From Erythrobacteraceae bacterium CCH12-C2 (GTDB taxonomy: Bacteria; Pseudomonadota; Alphaproteobacteria; Sphingomonadales; Sphingomonadaceae): 64,000 nt of DNA. The stretch is taken from NCBI GenBank assembly GCA_001556995.1, contig LSKF01000129.1:1-64000 (forward strand). The letters are read 5' to 3'. The notes beneath the pieces were generated by a model. The model saw nothing but the letters and a program-made list of their open reading frames with translations. It made no database searches and was not told where the DNA came from. The translations under genes and the position numbers were made by a program. Below are positions 44,663 to 53,744 of this stretch, one piece after another (the stretch's first letter is position 1; each line of letters starts with the position of its first letter).

Positions 44663-46135
44663 GTGAGCGCGCAGATGTTCGACATTGCGGTGATCGGCGG
44701 CGGGATCAACGGCGCTGGTATCGCGCGTGATGCGGCGGGGCGCGGTGCAAAAGTGCTGCTGCTCGAACGCGGCGATCTGGCAGCGGGTACCTCGTCAAAC
44801 TCCACCAAGCTGATCCATGGCGGGTTGAGGTATCTTGAGCACTATGAATTCGCGCTGGTGCGCGAGGCCTTGTCCGAGCGCGAAGTGCTCTGGGGCATCG
44901 CCCCGCACATCATCTGGCCGCTGCGCTTCATCCTGCCGCATCGTCCCGGGCTGCGCCCGCGCTGGCTGCTGCGGTTGGGGCTGTTCCTTTATGACCATAT
45001 CGGCGGGCGCAAGTTGCTGCCCTCCACTCAGAGCCTTGACCTTGCCCGCCATCCGGCGGGCGCGCCGCTCAAGCCCGAATACACCCGCGCCTTTGCCTAT
45101 TCGGACGGCTGGGTGGATGATGCGCGCCTGGTGGTGCTCAACGCGCGCGATGCCGCCGATCGCGGCGCCGAGGTGCGCACCCGCTGCGAGGTCACTGCAC
45201 TGAGGCGCGAGGCTGATCTGTGGCGGATCACTGCGGGCGGCGAGACCTTCGCCGCGCGTGCGGTGATCAATGCGGCGGGCCCGCGCGTGCTTGATCTGCT
45301 AGGGCGGGCAGGCGAGCCCTCGCACCAGAAGCTGCGCCTGGTGCGAGGGTCGCACATCGTGGTGCCAAAGCTGTTCGCGCACGACTTTGCCTATTTCTTC
45401 CAGCTGCCCGATGGGCGCATCTTCTTTGCCATTCCCTATGAGCAGGACTTCACGCTGATCGGCACCACGGATGTCGATCATACAGGCGGGCTTGATGAGG
45501 TGCGCGCCAGCCCTGAGGAAATCGCCTATCTGTGCGAGGGGGCGAGCGAATATTTCCGCAAAGCGATCACGCCAGCCGATGTGGTGTGGAGCTATTCCGG
45601 GGTGCGCCCGCTGGTCGATGACGGTTCGGGCAGGCCTGAGGCGGCAACGCGCGGCTATCGCTTTGAGGTCGACGGCGGCGACGGCGAGGCACCGCTGCTC
45701 TCAATCTTTGGCGGCAAGATCACCACCTATCGGCAATTGGCCAGCGCGGCGCTGCGCGAGCTGGTGCCTTTTTGTCCTGCGCTGAGCGCGCCAGACTGGA
45801 CCGGGGCCGCGCCGCTCCCCGGCGGCGATTTCGGTCGTCACGAGGCATCATCACTGATGCAGGACCTCAATGCGGATTACCCGTTCCTCACCCCTTACGA
45901 CGCTGAAAGACTGATCCGGCTCTATGGTACCCGGGCATGGTTGATCTTGGGCAATGCGGGATGCTGGCCTGACCTCGGCGAGAATTTCGGAAACGGCCTG
46001 AGCGCTGTCGAGGTGAACTATCTCATCACGCAGGAATGGGCGCAAACGGCGGAAGATGTATTGTGGCGGCGGACCAAGCTGGGCCTTCGCCTGTCGCCAG
46101 AAGAAGCCGCGCGCCTCGCCCGTTACATGGCTTAG
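44663..46135 (+). CDS. glpD: Aerobic glycerol-3-phosphate dehydrogenase
   Basis: GlpD oxidises sn-glycerol 3-phosphate to dihydroxyacetone phosphate at the membrane and feeds electrons to quinone. The 490-residue product has the FAD loop FDIAVIGGGINGAGIARDAA, LLERGDLAAGTSSNSTKLIH, GGLRYLEHYEF, the FFAIPYEQDFTLIGTTDVDH block and a C-terminal GlpD-specific helical domain with WLILGNAGCWPDLGENFGNG. GTG 44663 or ATG 44675 could start it; the former gives VSAQMFDIAV. No glpF/glpK is adjacent. The gene converges on the pseudo-cheB gene. Confidence 0.92.
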   Translation: MSAQMFDIAVIGGGINGAGIARDAAGRGAKVLLLERGDLAAGTSSNSTKLIHGGLRYLEHYEFALVREALSEREVLWGIAPHIIWPLRFILPHRPGLRPRWLLRLGLFLYDHIGGRKLLPSTQSLDLARHPAGAPLKPEYTRAFAYSDGWVDDARLVVLNARDAADRGAEVRTRCEVTALRREADLWRITAGGETFAARAVINAAGPRVLDLLGRAGEPSHQKLRLVRGSHIVVPKLFAHDFAYFFQLPDGRIFFAIPYEQDFTLIGTTDVDHTGGLDEVRASPEEIAYLCEGASEYFRKAITPADVVWSYSGVRPLVDDGSGRPEAATRGYRFEVDGGDGEAPLLSIFGGKITTYRQLASAALRELVPFCPALSAPDWTGAAPLPGGDFGRHEASSLMQDLNADYPFLTPYDAERLIRLYGTRAWLILGNAGCWPDLGENFGNGLSAVEVNYLITQEWAQTAEDVLWRRTKLGLRLSPEEAARLARYMA

Positions 46136-46196
46136 CGTTTGTCGCTTGCCCAGCCCGCATCCTAGCCTCCGCCCACATCAGCGGCGCGGGCGTTCT

Positions 46197-47222
46197 TTAT
46201 CCTGCTGCGTTGGTCTGTTCGAGGATCCACGCTGGAATGCCCTCTTGGCGCAACTCGGCTAGGTCCAGCCCCAGCGCCTTGACCGCGTCGAACCGCTCGC
46301 TGGGCGCATAGTCGGCTGGGCGCTGCACGAACACCTTCCCGCCCGCTTCGGCCAGAATATTGAGGCCGCGCACGCCATCAGTGCCGCCGCCTGACAGCAA
46401 CCCGCCCAGCGTCGGCAGGCCGCTCCGGGCGAGAGCGCCGAGCAGCAAGTCGGCCGAGGGACGACAGCCATTGACCGGATCGCGCTCGACCAGCCGCAGC
46501 CGCGGCGGCGTGCCGGGCTCGACGATCACATGGCGCGTCGGATCATGCGCCAGCCACACCTTGCCCGGCTCGAGCGAGACCCCGTCGACCGCATCGCCCA
46601 GTTGGCAAGGCAGCGAATGGCGCATGGCGCGCACGGCATTCTCGACAGCAGCAGGATCGGCATCGAACAGCACGATCGTCGGCGGGCAAGCGGCATCATA
46701 GGCGGCCAGCACCTGGCGCGCGGTCTCGATCCCGGCGGCACCGGTTGCGAGCACAACGATCCGCCCGTCGCTGCGATAGCTCGCCCCGCCCTCGCCCGCA
46801 CTGCCTCCGCCGGGCTTAAGCTCGCCAGCCGCGGCCTTGATCACGATGTCGCCAAGCTGGCGCACGGTCGCATCAAACTCCTCGCGCGAGGTGTGGAGCG
46901 GCTTGGGAAAGCAATGCACCGCGCCCAGCTCCAGCGCGCGCCGCGCCGTGCCAGTTCCGGCCTGGGTTATGCTGGAGAGCATGATCACCGGCATTGGCCG
47001 GGTCTCCATGACCTCCTCCAGAAACTCCATCCCGCTCTTGCCCGGCATTTCGACATCGAGCGTCAGCACATCAGGCTTGAGCGCGTCCAATTGATCGCGC
47101 GCTTCATCGGCGTTCTTGGCTGTGCCGCACACGCTCACGCCCTTGGCGTTATCAAGAATGTCGCAAAACAACGCGCGCATCGCGGCGGAATCGTCGACAA
47201 CCAGAACCCTAACATTGGCCAT
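46197..47222 (-). CDS. CheB homologue with degenerate methylesterase domain
   Basis: The 341-residue product has an intact receiver domain (VLVVDDSAAMRAL, phospho-Asp 56 in VLTLDVEMPGKSG, Lys in CFPKPL) and a C-terminal CheB-like domain. There the GxSTGG nucleophile loop is replaced by ATGAAG (residues 159-164), so the catalytic Ser is gone. The catalytic His (QH in CheB) is replaced in PTIVLFDADP. Only the Asp motif survives, as LLSGGGTDGV. It therefore should not demethylate receptors. It is divergent from the chemoreceptor gene over 217 bp. A phosphate-sink or binding role is possible. An intact CheB is encoded at 52.7 kb. Confidence 0.85.
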   Translation of the reverse strand: MANVRVLVVDDSAAMRALFCDILDNAKGVSVCGTAKNADEARDQLDALKPDVLTLDVEMPGKSGMEFLEEVMETRPMPVIMLSSITQAGTGTARRALELGAVHCFPKPLHTSREEFDATVRQLGDIVIKAAAGELKPGGGSAGEGGASYRSDGRIVVLATGAAGIETARQVLAAYDAACPPTIVLFDADPAAVENAVRAMRHSLPCQLGDAVDGVSLEPGKVWLAHDPTRHVIVEPGTPPRLRLVERDPVNGCRPSADLLLGALARSGLPTLGGLLSGGGTDGVRGLNILAEAGGKVFVQRPADYAPSERFDAVKALGLDLAELRQEGIPAWILEQTNAAG

Positions 47223-47439
47223 TGCTCGCTAAGCCTCTCTTGTTCGATCATGCCGCCCCGCCACGGGGCTGCGGCGGCAGCCTCCTTGATAAACGCAAGC
47301 GAGCGAACAAACCTGCCGCGCGGGAATACGGGCTTGCGCCTAGCAAGCCGGCAAACAGACCTTCAGCCAGCCACAACTACAGCACAGCCTGCAACAAGCC
47401 CGCGCCGGCATTTCCGCCAGGGCAGAACCAAGGTTGTGC

Positions 47440-49344
47440 ATGATGACGATCGAAAGAGCTTCGAAGATCGGCGCGGGCGCGCTGGGTGGGCTGCTGGTGG
47501 TGATCGTGCTGATCGCCGTTTTCGGGATCGAGCAGATCCGCTTCGGCGGGACGCTCGACTCCCGCAACAAGCAGCTGGAGGATCTCCGGGCCGATATCGT
47601 CCCCCCTCCCGCCTATCTGGTCGAAGCCTTCGCGCTCGCCAATGTCATGGGCATTCACCCCGACAGCTATGACATCAACGACACGCGTCTCGCCAAGCTT
47701 GAGGCGAACTGGCGCGAGGTCACGGAAGGCTGGGAAGCCTCCGACATTGACCCCAAGCTGCGCGAAGCCCTCGCCGAAACCAGCGAGAACGAAGGCCGCC
47801 GCTTTTGGGACGAGGTCAACCTCCGGCTAAAGCCCGCCGCGCGCGCCGGGGATCAGGCGCAAGTCCGCGCATCGCTGCGGCGGCTGCTGATGATCTACCG
47901 CGAACATCGCAGCAAGATCGATACGCTGCTCGCCGATGTCCGAACAGCGCAAGACGGGCTGGCGTCGGACAGCGCGGCGACGGTCATGATGACCCTTGCC
48001 GTTATGGGCGTTTCGGTTCTTGCCATGCTGGCAGCGCTGGCCGCGGCCTTCCTTGCCTTCCGGCGCAAGGTGCTCTGGCCCGTCTTCGATACGGGCGAGA
48101 CCATGCGGGCGATGGCGGCAGGTGACTATGAGGCTGGCATCACCACCCGCCACCGCGAGGACGAAGTGGGCACCATGACCCGCGCGATCGAAACCTTCCG
48201 CGCGGCGCTCAAATCCGATCGGGCCCGGGCCGCAGCGCAGGCCGAGGTCGTCGAGACGTTAAGTCAGGCCATGTGTCGCCTCGCAGAGGGCGATCTCACC
48301 CACCGCATCACGCGTATGCCCGAAGGCGAGCCCGAGCGCTTGCAGGATGCTTACAATACCTCGGCCAGCAAGCTCGAGGTCATGATCAGCGCGGTGCGGG
48401 CGACCGCCAGCGGGGTGCGCAACAGTTCGGACGAAATCCGCGCCGCCTCTGAAGACCTCGCCTTGCGCAACGAGCAACAGGCAGCCAGCCTCGAGGAAAC
48501 GGCAGCATCGATCAGCGGGGTCACCACGATCACGCGCCAATCGGCGGAGAATGCCCTAACTTCGAAGCGCGCCATCGACGAAACCCATGGCCGCGCAACC
48601 GAAGGCGGCTCCGTGGTTCGCAAGGCGGTCGATGCCATGGGCGCTATCGAGAAATCGGCGAGCGAAATCACCCAGATCATCGACGTGATTGAGGGCATCG
48701 CGTTTCAGACCAATCTGCTCGCGCTCAACGCCGGGGTCGAGGCGGCCCGGGCGGGAGAAGCGGGCAAGGGATTCGCCGTGGTCGCCAATGAAGTACGCGC
48801 CCTTGCCCAGCGCAGCGCCGATGCCGCGCGCGACATCAAGCAGTTGATCGACAACTCAACGCGCCACGTCAGCGAAGGCGTGAGCCTGGTGGGCGAGACC
48901 GGAAAACTGCTCGACGCGATCGTGCAGCAAATCGGAACCATTGCCATGCAGATCAACGCAATCTCGGAAATGACTTCCACGCAAGCCGGGAACCTCGACC
49001 AGCTCAATTCCGCAGTCGGGTCGCTCGACCGGATGACCCAGCAAAACGCCGCGATGGTCGAGCAGTCGACTGCTGCCACGCGAAGCCTTTCGAGTGAGGC
49101 CGAGCACTTAAGCGCGCTCGTCACCCAATTCCGGGTCTCCGCGCCCCAACATGGCTCCGGCCAAGCCACCGTGACGCACCAGGCACCGCGCCGGATTAAG
49201 GCCGCCAGCCCCAAGCCCGCAGGAACGCCAAAAGCTGCGCAGCCTTCCTTCAAGGGCAAGCCGGCCACCCATCGCAATCTCGCGCTGAAGCCGCAGCCAC
49301 AGGCCGCACCCAGCATCAACGATGATGACTGGAGCGAGTTCTGA
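47440..49344 (+). CDS. Methyl-accepting chemotaxis protein of the che locus
   Basis: The 634-residue receptor has TM1 at about residues 10-33 (GALGGLLVVIVLIAVFGI) and a helical periplasmic domain. TM2 is about 185-208 (TLAVMGVSVLAMLAALAAAF), then HAMP and a methylation/signalling domain with the tip [19 protein letters not shown] Pro/Lys/Ala-rich linker leads to the C-terminal NDDDWSEF. This ends in an aromatic pentapeptide (DWSEF) of the kind that tethers CheR and CheB. ATG 47440 or 47443 starts it, with AGG at good distance. It is the first gene of the che operon, 77 bp before the STAS gene. Confidence 0.92.
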   Translation: MMTIERASKIGAGALGGLLVVIVLIAVFGIEQIRFGGTLDSRNKQLEDLRADIVPPPAYLVEAFALANVMGIHPDSYDINDTRLAKLEANWREVTEGWEASDIDPKLREALAETSENEGRRFWDEVNLRLKPAARAGDQAQVRASLRRLLMIYREHRSKIDTLLADVRTAQDGLASDSAATVMMTLAVMGVSVLAMLAALAAAFLAFRRKVLWPVFDTGETMRAMAAGDYEAGITTRHREDEVGTMTRAIETFRAALKSDRARAAAQAEVVETLSQAMCRLAEGDLTHRITRMPEGEPERLQDAYNTSASKLEVMISAVRATASGVRNSSDEIRAASEDLALRNEQQAASLEETAASISGVTTITRQSAENALTSKRAIDETHGRATEGGSVVRKAVDAMGAIEKSASEITQIIDVIEGIAFQTNLLALNAGVEAARAGEAGKGFAVVANEVRALAQRSADAARDIKQLIDNSTRHVSEGVSLVGETGKLLDAIVQQIGTIAMQINAISEMTSTQAGNLDQLNSAVGSLDRMTQQNAAMVEQSTAATRSLSSEAEHLSALVTQFRVSAPQHGSGQATVTHQAPRRIKAASPKPAGTPKAAQPSFKGKPATHRNLALKPQPQAAPSINDDDWSEF

Positions 49345-49421
49345 ACCCTTCGGGAAACCCGCAGATCGCCCGTCGCGGTGCACGGGCGCCAACCTTGCTT
49401 CGGACCTAACGGAGAACCGTC

Positions 49422-49685
49422 ATGCCCAGCCTGACTCTACCCGCTATCTGCGACCGCGCGGCCACGATCGCGTTCTATCCTGATCTTTGCGAGGCTCTCG
49501 GCACCATGCCGCTCACGCTCGACGCCAGCCGGGTCGAACGGCTGGGACAGGCCATGCTGCAGATGCTGGCTTCGGCTGCCCGCAGCGAAGGAGGCATCAC
49601 CGTGGTCAATCCGAGCGAGACGTTTCTGGCCACGCTGCGCCTGACGGGTCTCGAAAAGGTGCTGTGCGAAGGAGTGCCCGGATGA
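49422..49685 (+). CDS. STAS-domain protein of the che operon
   Basis: The 87-residue product looks like a lone STAS (anti-sigma-antagonist-like) domain: DLCEALGTMPLTLDASRVER, a short helix LGQAMLQMLASAARSEGG, then VVNPSETFLATLRLTGLEKV. The Ser/Thr that is phosphorylated in SpoIIAA would fall near DASRVERLG. GGAG lies upstream of the ATG. Its stop overlaps the cheA start by four bases (ATGA). Small STAS proteins occur at this place in several alphaproteobacterial che operons; the role is not known to me. Confidence 0.75.
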   Translation: MPSLTLPAICDRAATIAFYPDLCEALGTMPLTLDASRVERLGQAMLQMLASAARSEGGITVVNPSETFLATLRLTGLEKVLCEGVPG

Positions 49686-51781
49686 CCGAAGACGACATCC
49701 AGCAGATTTTCTTCGTCGAGTGCGAAGAAGCGCTTGAGGCAGCGGAATCCGGGCTCGACGCCTGCCGCGCCGGGACGCATGACAGCGAGACCATCAACGC
49801 CATTTTCCGCGGGGTCCATTCGATCAAAGGCGGGGCCGGAGCGTTTGGTTACCTCGCCATGCAGGCCTTCACCCATAGTTTCGAAACGCTGCTGGCCGAT
49901 ATTCGCGAAGGCAAGCTTGACCTCACGCCGGAGCTTGTGGACCTGCTGCTGCTGGCGCTCGATTGTCTGCGTGATCATGTGGAAGCGGCACGCGAGGGAT
50001 TGCAGCCGCCCGAGGATCATGAATTGCTGGGGCGGCTCGAAGCGGCCCTTGAGTGTCCCGCCAGCGCGGAAGCGCCCCCGGTTGCGCAGCCCTCACCGGC
50101 ACCGCTTGATGATCTCGATGCCCTGCTCGACGAGTTGAGCGCCCCCGCATCTACCACGCCTGCCGTAACCTATGCGGCGCCATGCCGAGCCGAATGGCGC
50201 GTTCACATTCGCCCTCATGCGGGCGCGATGGCCAATGGCACCGAGCCTGTGCTGTGGCTGCGCGAGCTGAGCCTGCTGGGCGGTCGCTGCGAAGCGTGCG
50301 ACCTGACAGCGCTGCCGCACCTTGATCGGCTGTCTGTCACCGAGGGCTATCTCGGCTGGACCTTTGTGATGCCGGCCAGCGTCAGCCATGCCGAGGTCGC
50401 GGAGATCTTCGACTTTGCCGGTGACAATGTGTCTATTGCCATGGGGAACGAGGCCAGCATGCCCCCGCCGCGCCTTCCCGAAGACGCAGCTCCAGCACCC
50501 CAGGCCAAGGTCGAACCCATCCGCAAGGCGGATGCCACAGCCGCACCCGCCAAACCTGCCCGCGCCGAGGCCGAGGGCGGCGCGCATGGCAATGCCCCGT
50601 CGCAATCGGTCAGGATCGACCTCAAGAAACTCGACAAGCTGATCGACGGCGTCGGCGAACTGGTGATCGCGCAGGCGATGCTGACCCAGCGCCTTGCCAA
50701 TGAGGGGCTTGCGCATATCGAGGAGCTGGCGCTGCTCGATACGCTGGTACGCGACATTCAGGAACACGCCATGGCGTTCCGCGCCCAGCCGATCAGCTCG
50801 GTGTTCGGGCGGGTGCCGCGCCTCCTGCGCGAACTTGCCGCCTCCACAGGTAAGCACGTGCGCCTTGCCGTGAGCGGGGAGAGCACCGAGCTCGACAAGA
50901 CCGTGATCGAGCGGCTGAGCGAGCCGATGACCCACCTGATCCGCAACGCGGTCGACCATGGGATCGAACCGCCCGAGGAGCGACGTGCTGCTGGCAAGGA
51001 CCCTGAAGGCACGCTGACCCTCTCAGCCGAGCAGAAATCGGGCCGGATTGTCATCCGGATCAGCGATGACGGGCGCGGGATCGACCGGGCGCGGGTTCTG
51101 GCCAAAGCGATCGCCAACGGCCTTGTCAGCCCCGATGCTGAGCTCAGTGATGATGAGATTCACCAGCTCGTCTTCGCCCCCGGCTTCTCGACTGCGGCGA
51201 CCGTGTCGAACATCTCGGGCCGCGGCGTGGGCATGGACGTGGTGCGGCAGAACGTGAAGGAGCTTGGCGGGCGGATCACGATTGAATCAACCCCCGGCAA
51301 GGGCACCACCTTTACCCTCGCCCTGCCGCTGACGCTGGCGATTTCGGATGGGATGATCGTGCAGCTTGGCGATCAGTCCCTCGTGATCCCGCTCGCCCAT
51401 GTGATCGAAAGCCTGCGCCCCTCGCCTGGCGATATCAAGGGCTTGGGCACGCGCCGCCAGATGCTCAATGCGCGCGGTGTGTTCGTGCCGATTGTCCCGC
51501 TCGGGCAGATGACAGGGGCGTTGAACGCGAAAGATGATCCGTGTGAAGGCGTGCTGGTGCTGGTCGAGACCGAGGGCCATGGCCGCGCCGCGCTGCTGGT
51601 CGATGCCATCACCGACCAGCGCCAATTCGTGATCAAGTCGCTCGACACCCATTACCGGCAGGTCGATAGCGTCGCCGGGGCCACGATCCTAGGCAATGGC
51701 AAGGTCGCGCTGATTGTCGATGTTGACTACGTGGCGCGTAACGCCGCGAGCACCGGGCACCCGGTCAAAGCAGCCGCCTGA
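49682..51781 (+). CDS. cheA: Chemotaxis histidine kinase CheA
   Basis: CheA autophosphorylates in receptor arrays and passes phosphate to CheY and CheB. The 699-residue product has the P1 HPt domain with phospho-His 46 in FRGVHSIKGGAGAFG, and an acidic/Ala-Pro P2-like region. P3 follows, then the P4 kinase domain with HLIRNAVDHGIEPPEERRAA, ISDDGRGIDRARV, FAPGFSTAATVSNISGRGVG and MDVVRQNVKELGG. The C-terminal P5 CheW-like domain is LAISDGMIVQLGDQSLVIPL onward. All nucleotide-binding motifs are intact. It overlaps the STAS gene by 4 bp and is followed two bases later by cheR. Confidence 0.95.
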   Translation: MTEDDIQQIFFVECEEALEAAESGLDACRAGTHDSETINAIFRGVHSIKGGAGAFGYLAMQAFTHSFETLLADIREGKLDLTPELVDLLLLALDCLRDHVEAAREGLQPPEDHELLGRLEAALECPASAEAPPVAQPSPAPLDDLDALLDELSAPASTTPAVTYAAPCRAEWRVHIRPHAGAMANGTEPVLWLRELSLLGGRCEACDLTALPHLDRLSVTEGYLGWTFVMPASVSHAEVAEIFDFAGDNVSIAMGNEASMPPPRLPEDAAPAPQAKVEPIRKADATAAPAKPARAEAEGGAHGNAPSQSVRIDLKKLDKLIDGVGELVIAQAMLTQRLANEGLAHIEELALLDTLVRDIQEHAMAFRAQPISSVFGRVPRLLRELAASTGKHVRLAVSGESTELDKTVIERLSEPMTHLIRNAVDHGIEPPEERRAAGKDPEGTLTLSAEQKSGRIVIRISDDGRGIDRARVLAKAIANGLVSPDAELSDDEIHQLVFAPGFSTAATVSNISGRGVGMDVVRQNVKELGGRITIESTPGKGTTFTLALPLTLAISDGMIVQLGDQSLVIPLAHVIESLRPSPGDIKGLGTRRQMLNARGVFVPIVPLGQMTGALNAKDDPCEGVLVLVETEGHGRAALLVDAITDQRQFVIKSLDTHYRQVDSVAGATILGNGKVALIVDVDYVARNAASTGHPVKAAA

Positions 51782-51783
51782 CG

Positions 51784-52680
51784 ATGCCCGAAAGCCTATC
51801 GCCAGCGGCCGAACAGGGTGCCGGGATCATCCCCGGCGTGAGCCCGGCAATCTACAACAGCGCGGATTTTGATCGCATCGCGGATTTCATGCGGCGCGAG
51901 ACCTGCGTGGTGCTGGACGAGCGCAAGCGGATGCTGGCCTATTCGCGGCTCGCGCCGCTGGTGCGCGGCAGCGGTGTGACCAGTTTTGCCGCCTATCTCG
52001 ATGCGCTGGAACATGATCCTGCTCAGCAGGCCTTGGCGATTTCGGCGCTCACCACGAACCATACCTACTTCAACCGCGAGCCCCATCATTTCGAACATTT
52101 CGCCAATGCGGTGCGCCCGGACCTGCTGCGCCGCGCCGCATCGGGCGAGCCGATACGGCTGTGGTCCGCGGGTTGTTCCAGCGGGGAGGAGGTGTGGACC
52201 TTGATGATGTTTCTGCTGGGGGAAGATGCTGCCGCTGCCCGGCGAAAGGCAGCCGCAAACATCAAGGCTTTGGCAAGCGACATTGCGCTCGATGTGCTCG
52301 CCACCGCGCGCGCGGCGATCTACCCCGCCGAGGCGGTGGGCGCGATGCCTGAGGCTTTGCGCCGCCTGTGGTGCCATCCAGCGGAAGGGGCCGGCTCAGG
52401 CCGCATGATGATCGCCCCCGAACTGCGCGCCATGGTCCGCTTTCGCGAGCTCAACCTGTTTGGCACCTGGCCGATGCGTCAGCCCTTCGATGTGATTTTC
52501 TGCCGCAACGTCATGATCTACTTCGATGCGCAGGCCAAGGAACAGCTGATGCTGGCCCTGACCCAGCAGCTACGGCCGGGCGGGTTCCTCTACATCGGCC
52601 ACTCCGAAAGGATCGCAGGTCCGGCCGCGAGCCTGCTCGATTGCGTCGGGCCAACGATCTACCAAAGGAGGCGCGGATGA
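51784..52680 (+). CDS. cheR: Chemotaxis protein methyltransferase CheR
   Basis: CheR transfers methyl groups from S-adenosylmethionine to receptor glutamates. The 298-residue product has the N-terminal helical domain, LTTNHTYFNREPHHFEHF, the SAM loop IRLWSAGCSSGEEVWTLMMF, ALASDIALDVLATARAAIYP, and the family-defining FDVIFCRNVMIYFDAQ. The end GFLYIGHSERI is normal. It starts two bases after the cheA stop and overlaps cheB by four bases. Confidence 0.95.
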   Translation: MPESLSPAAEQGAGIIPGVSPAIYNSADFDRIADFMRRETCVVLDERKRMLAYSRLAPLVRGSGVTSFAAYLDALEHDPAQQALAISALTTNHTYFNREPHHFEHFANAVRPDLLRRAASGEPIRLWSAGCSSGEEVWTLMMFLLGEDAAAARRKAAANIKALASDIALDVLATARAAIYPAEAVGAMPEALRRLWCHPAEGAGSGRMMIAPELRAMVRFRELNLFGTWPMRQPFDVIFCRNVMIYFDAQAKEQLMLALTQQLRPGGFLYIGHSERIAGPAASLLDCVGPTIYQRRRG

Positions 52681-53744
52681 GCATCAGGGTTCTGGTGGTC
52701 GATGATTCTGCGGTGATGCGCGCTCTTCTGCGCCACCGGCTGGAGCGCGACCCCGAGATCGAGGTGGTCGGCAGTGCAGCCAATGCCGGCGAGGCGCGCC
52801 AATTGATCAAGGCGCTCGATCCCGATGTCGTCACGCTCGATATCGAGATGCCGGGCATGGACGGGTTGTCGTTCCTCGAGAAGATCATGCAGCTGCGCCC
52901 GACCCCGGTGATCCTGGTGTCGGGTGCGACCGAAGCAGGGGCCAGTGCGACGGTGCGGGGATTGCAGCTGGGCGCCATCGGTTGCTTGGCTAAGTCACAG
53001 CTGCGGCTGGGCGATCACGGCACTGATAATGATGCCTTGCTGACGCTGGTGCGCACGGCAGCGGGCGCGCAGTTGCGCAAGCTCCCATCGCACACATCGC
53101 GTCAGGCTGCCCGGCCTCCATCTCTGGAAACCCCAGCGACCCACGGCTTGCCCGGCCTGATCCTGATTGGTGCATCGACGGGCGGTGTCGAGGCGCTCCA
53201 TGTGATGCTGTCTGCTTTTCCGGCAGATTGCCCGCCCACCCTGATCGTGCAGCATATCAACCCATGCTTTGCTGCTGCCATTGCGCAATCGCTCGACCGC
53301 GCCGTTCCCCCAAAGGTTCGCTTGGCGCAGAGCGACGCACCGCTCGCGCGGGGCGAGGTGCTGCTGGCTCCCGGCAATGACCGCCATCTGCAGGTCGCGC
53401 GGGCCGGAAGCCACGGCTGGCGCTGCGTCCTGCGCGACGGCGATCCGGTGGCGGGACATCGCCCCAGCGTCGACCGGTTGTTTGCTTCGGCTGCCAGCGC
53501 ACTTGGGGAGGAACGCGGTCGTGAGGCGCTAGGAATCCTCTTGACCGGGATGGGTCAGGACGGCGCGCAAGGCATGGCCCAGCTGGCCAGCGTCGGTGCC
53601 CACACCATCGCCCAGGATCAGCCCAGCTGTGTCGTCTTCGGCATGCCGCGCGCGGCCATCGAGCTTGGCGCAGCGCGCGCAGTCTTGCCGCTCGAGCGGA
53701 TTGCATCCGCGATCTTCAACCCAGCACGATCGGTGCCCGCATGA
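52677..53744 (+). CDS. cheB: Chemotaxis methylesterase CheB (intact)
   Basis: CheB, when phosphorylated by CheA, demethylates or deamidates receptors. The 355-residue product has a receiver domain (VLVVDDSAVMRALL, phospho-Asp in VVTLDIEMPGMDG). Its methylesterase domain keeps all three catalytic sites: the Ser in LIGASTGG, the His in LIVQHINP, and the Asp in LTGMGQDGA. It overlaps both cheR and cheD by ATGA, so the three are coupled. It contrasts with the degenerate homologue at 46.2-47.2 kb. Confidence 0.95.
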   Translation: MSIRVLVVDDSAVMRALLRHRLERDPEIEVVGSAANAGEARQLIKALDPDVVTLDIEMPGMDGLSFLEKIMQLRPTPVILVSGATEAGASATVRGLQLGAIGCLAKSQLRLGDHGTDNDALLTLVRTAAGAQLRKLPSHTSRQAARPPSLETPATHGLPGLILIGASTGGVEALHVMLSAFPADCPPTLIVQHINPCFAAAIAQSLDRAVPPKVRLAQSDAPLARGEVLLAPGNDRHLQVARAGSHGWRCVLRDGDPVAGHRPSVDRLFASAASALGEERGREALGILLTGMGQDGAQGMAQLASVGAHTIAQDQPSCVVFGMPRAAIELGAARAVLPLERIASAIFNPARSVPA

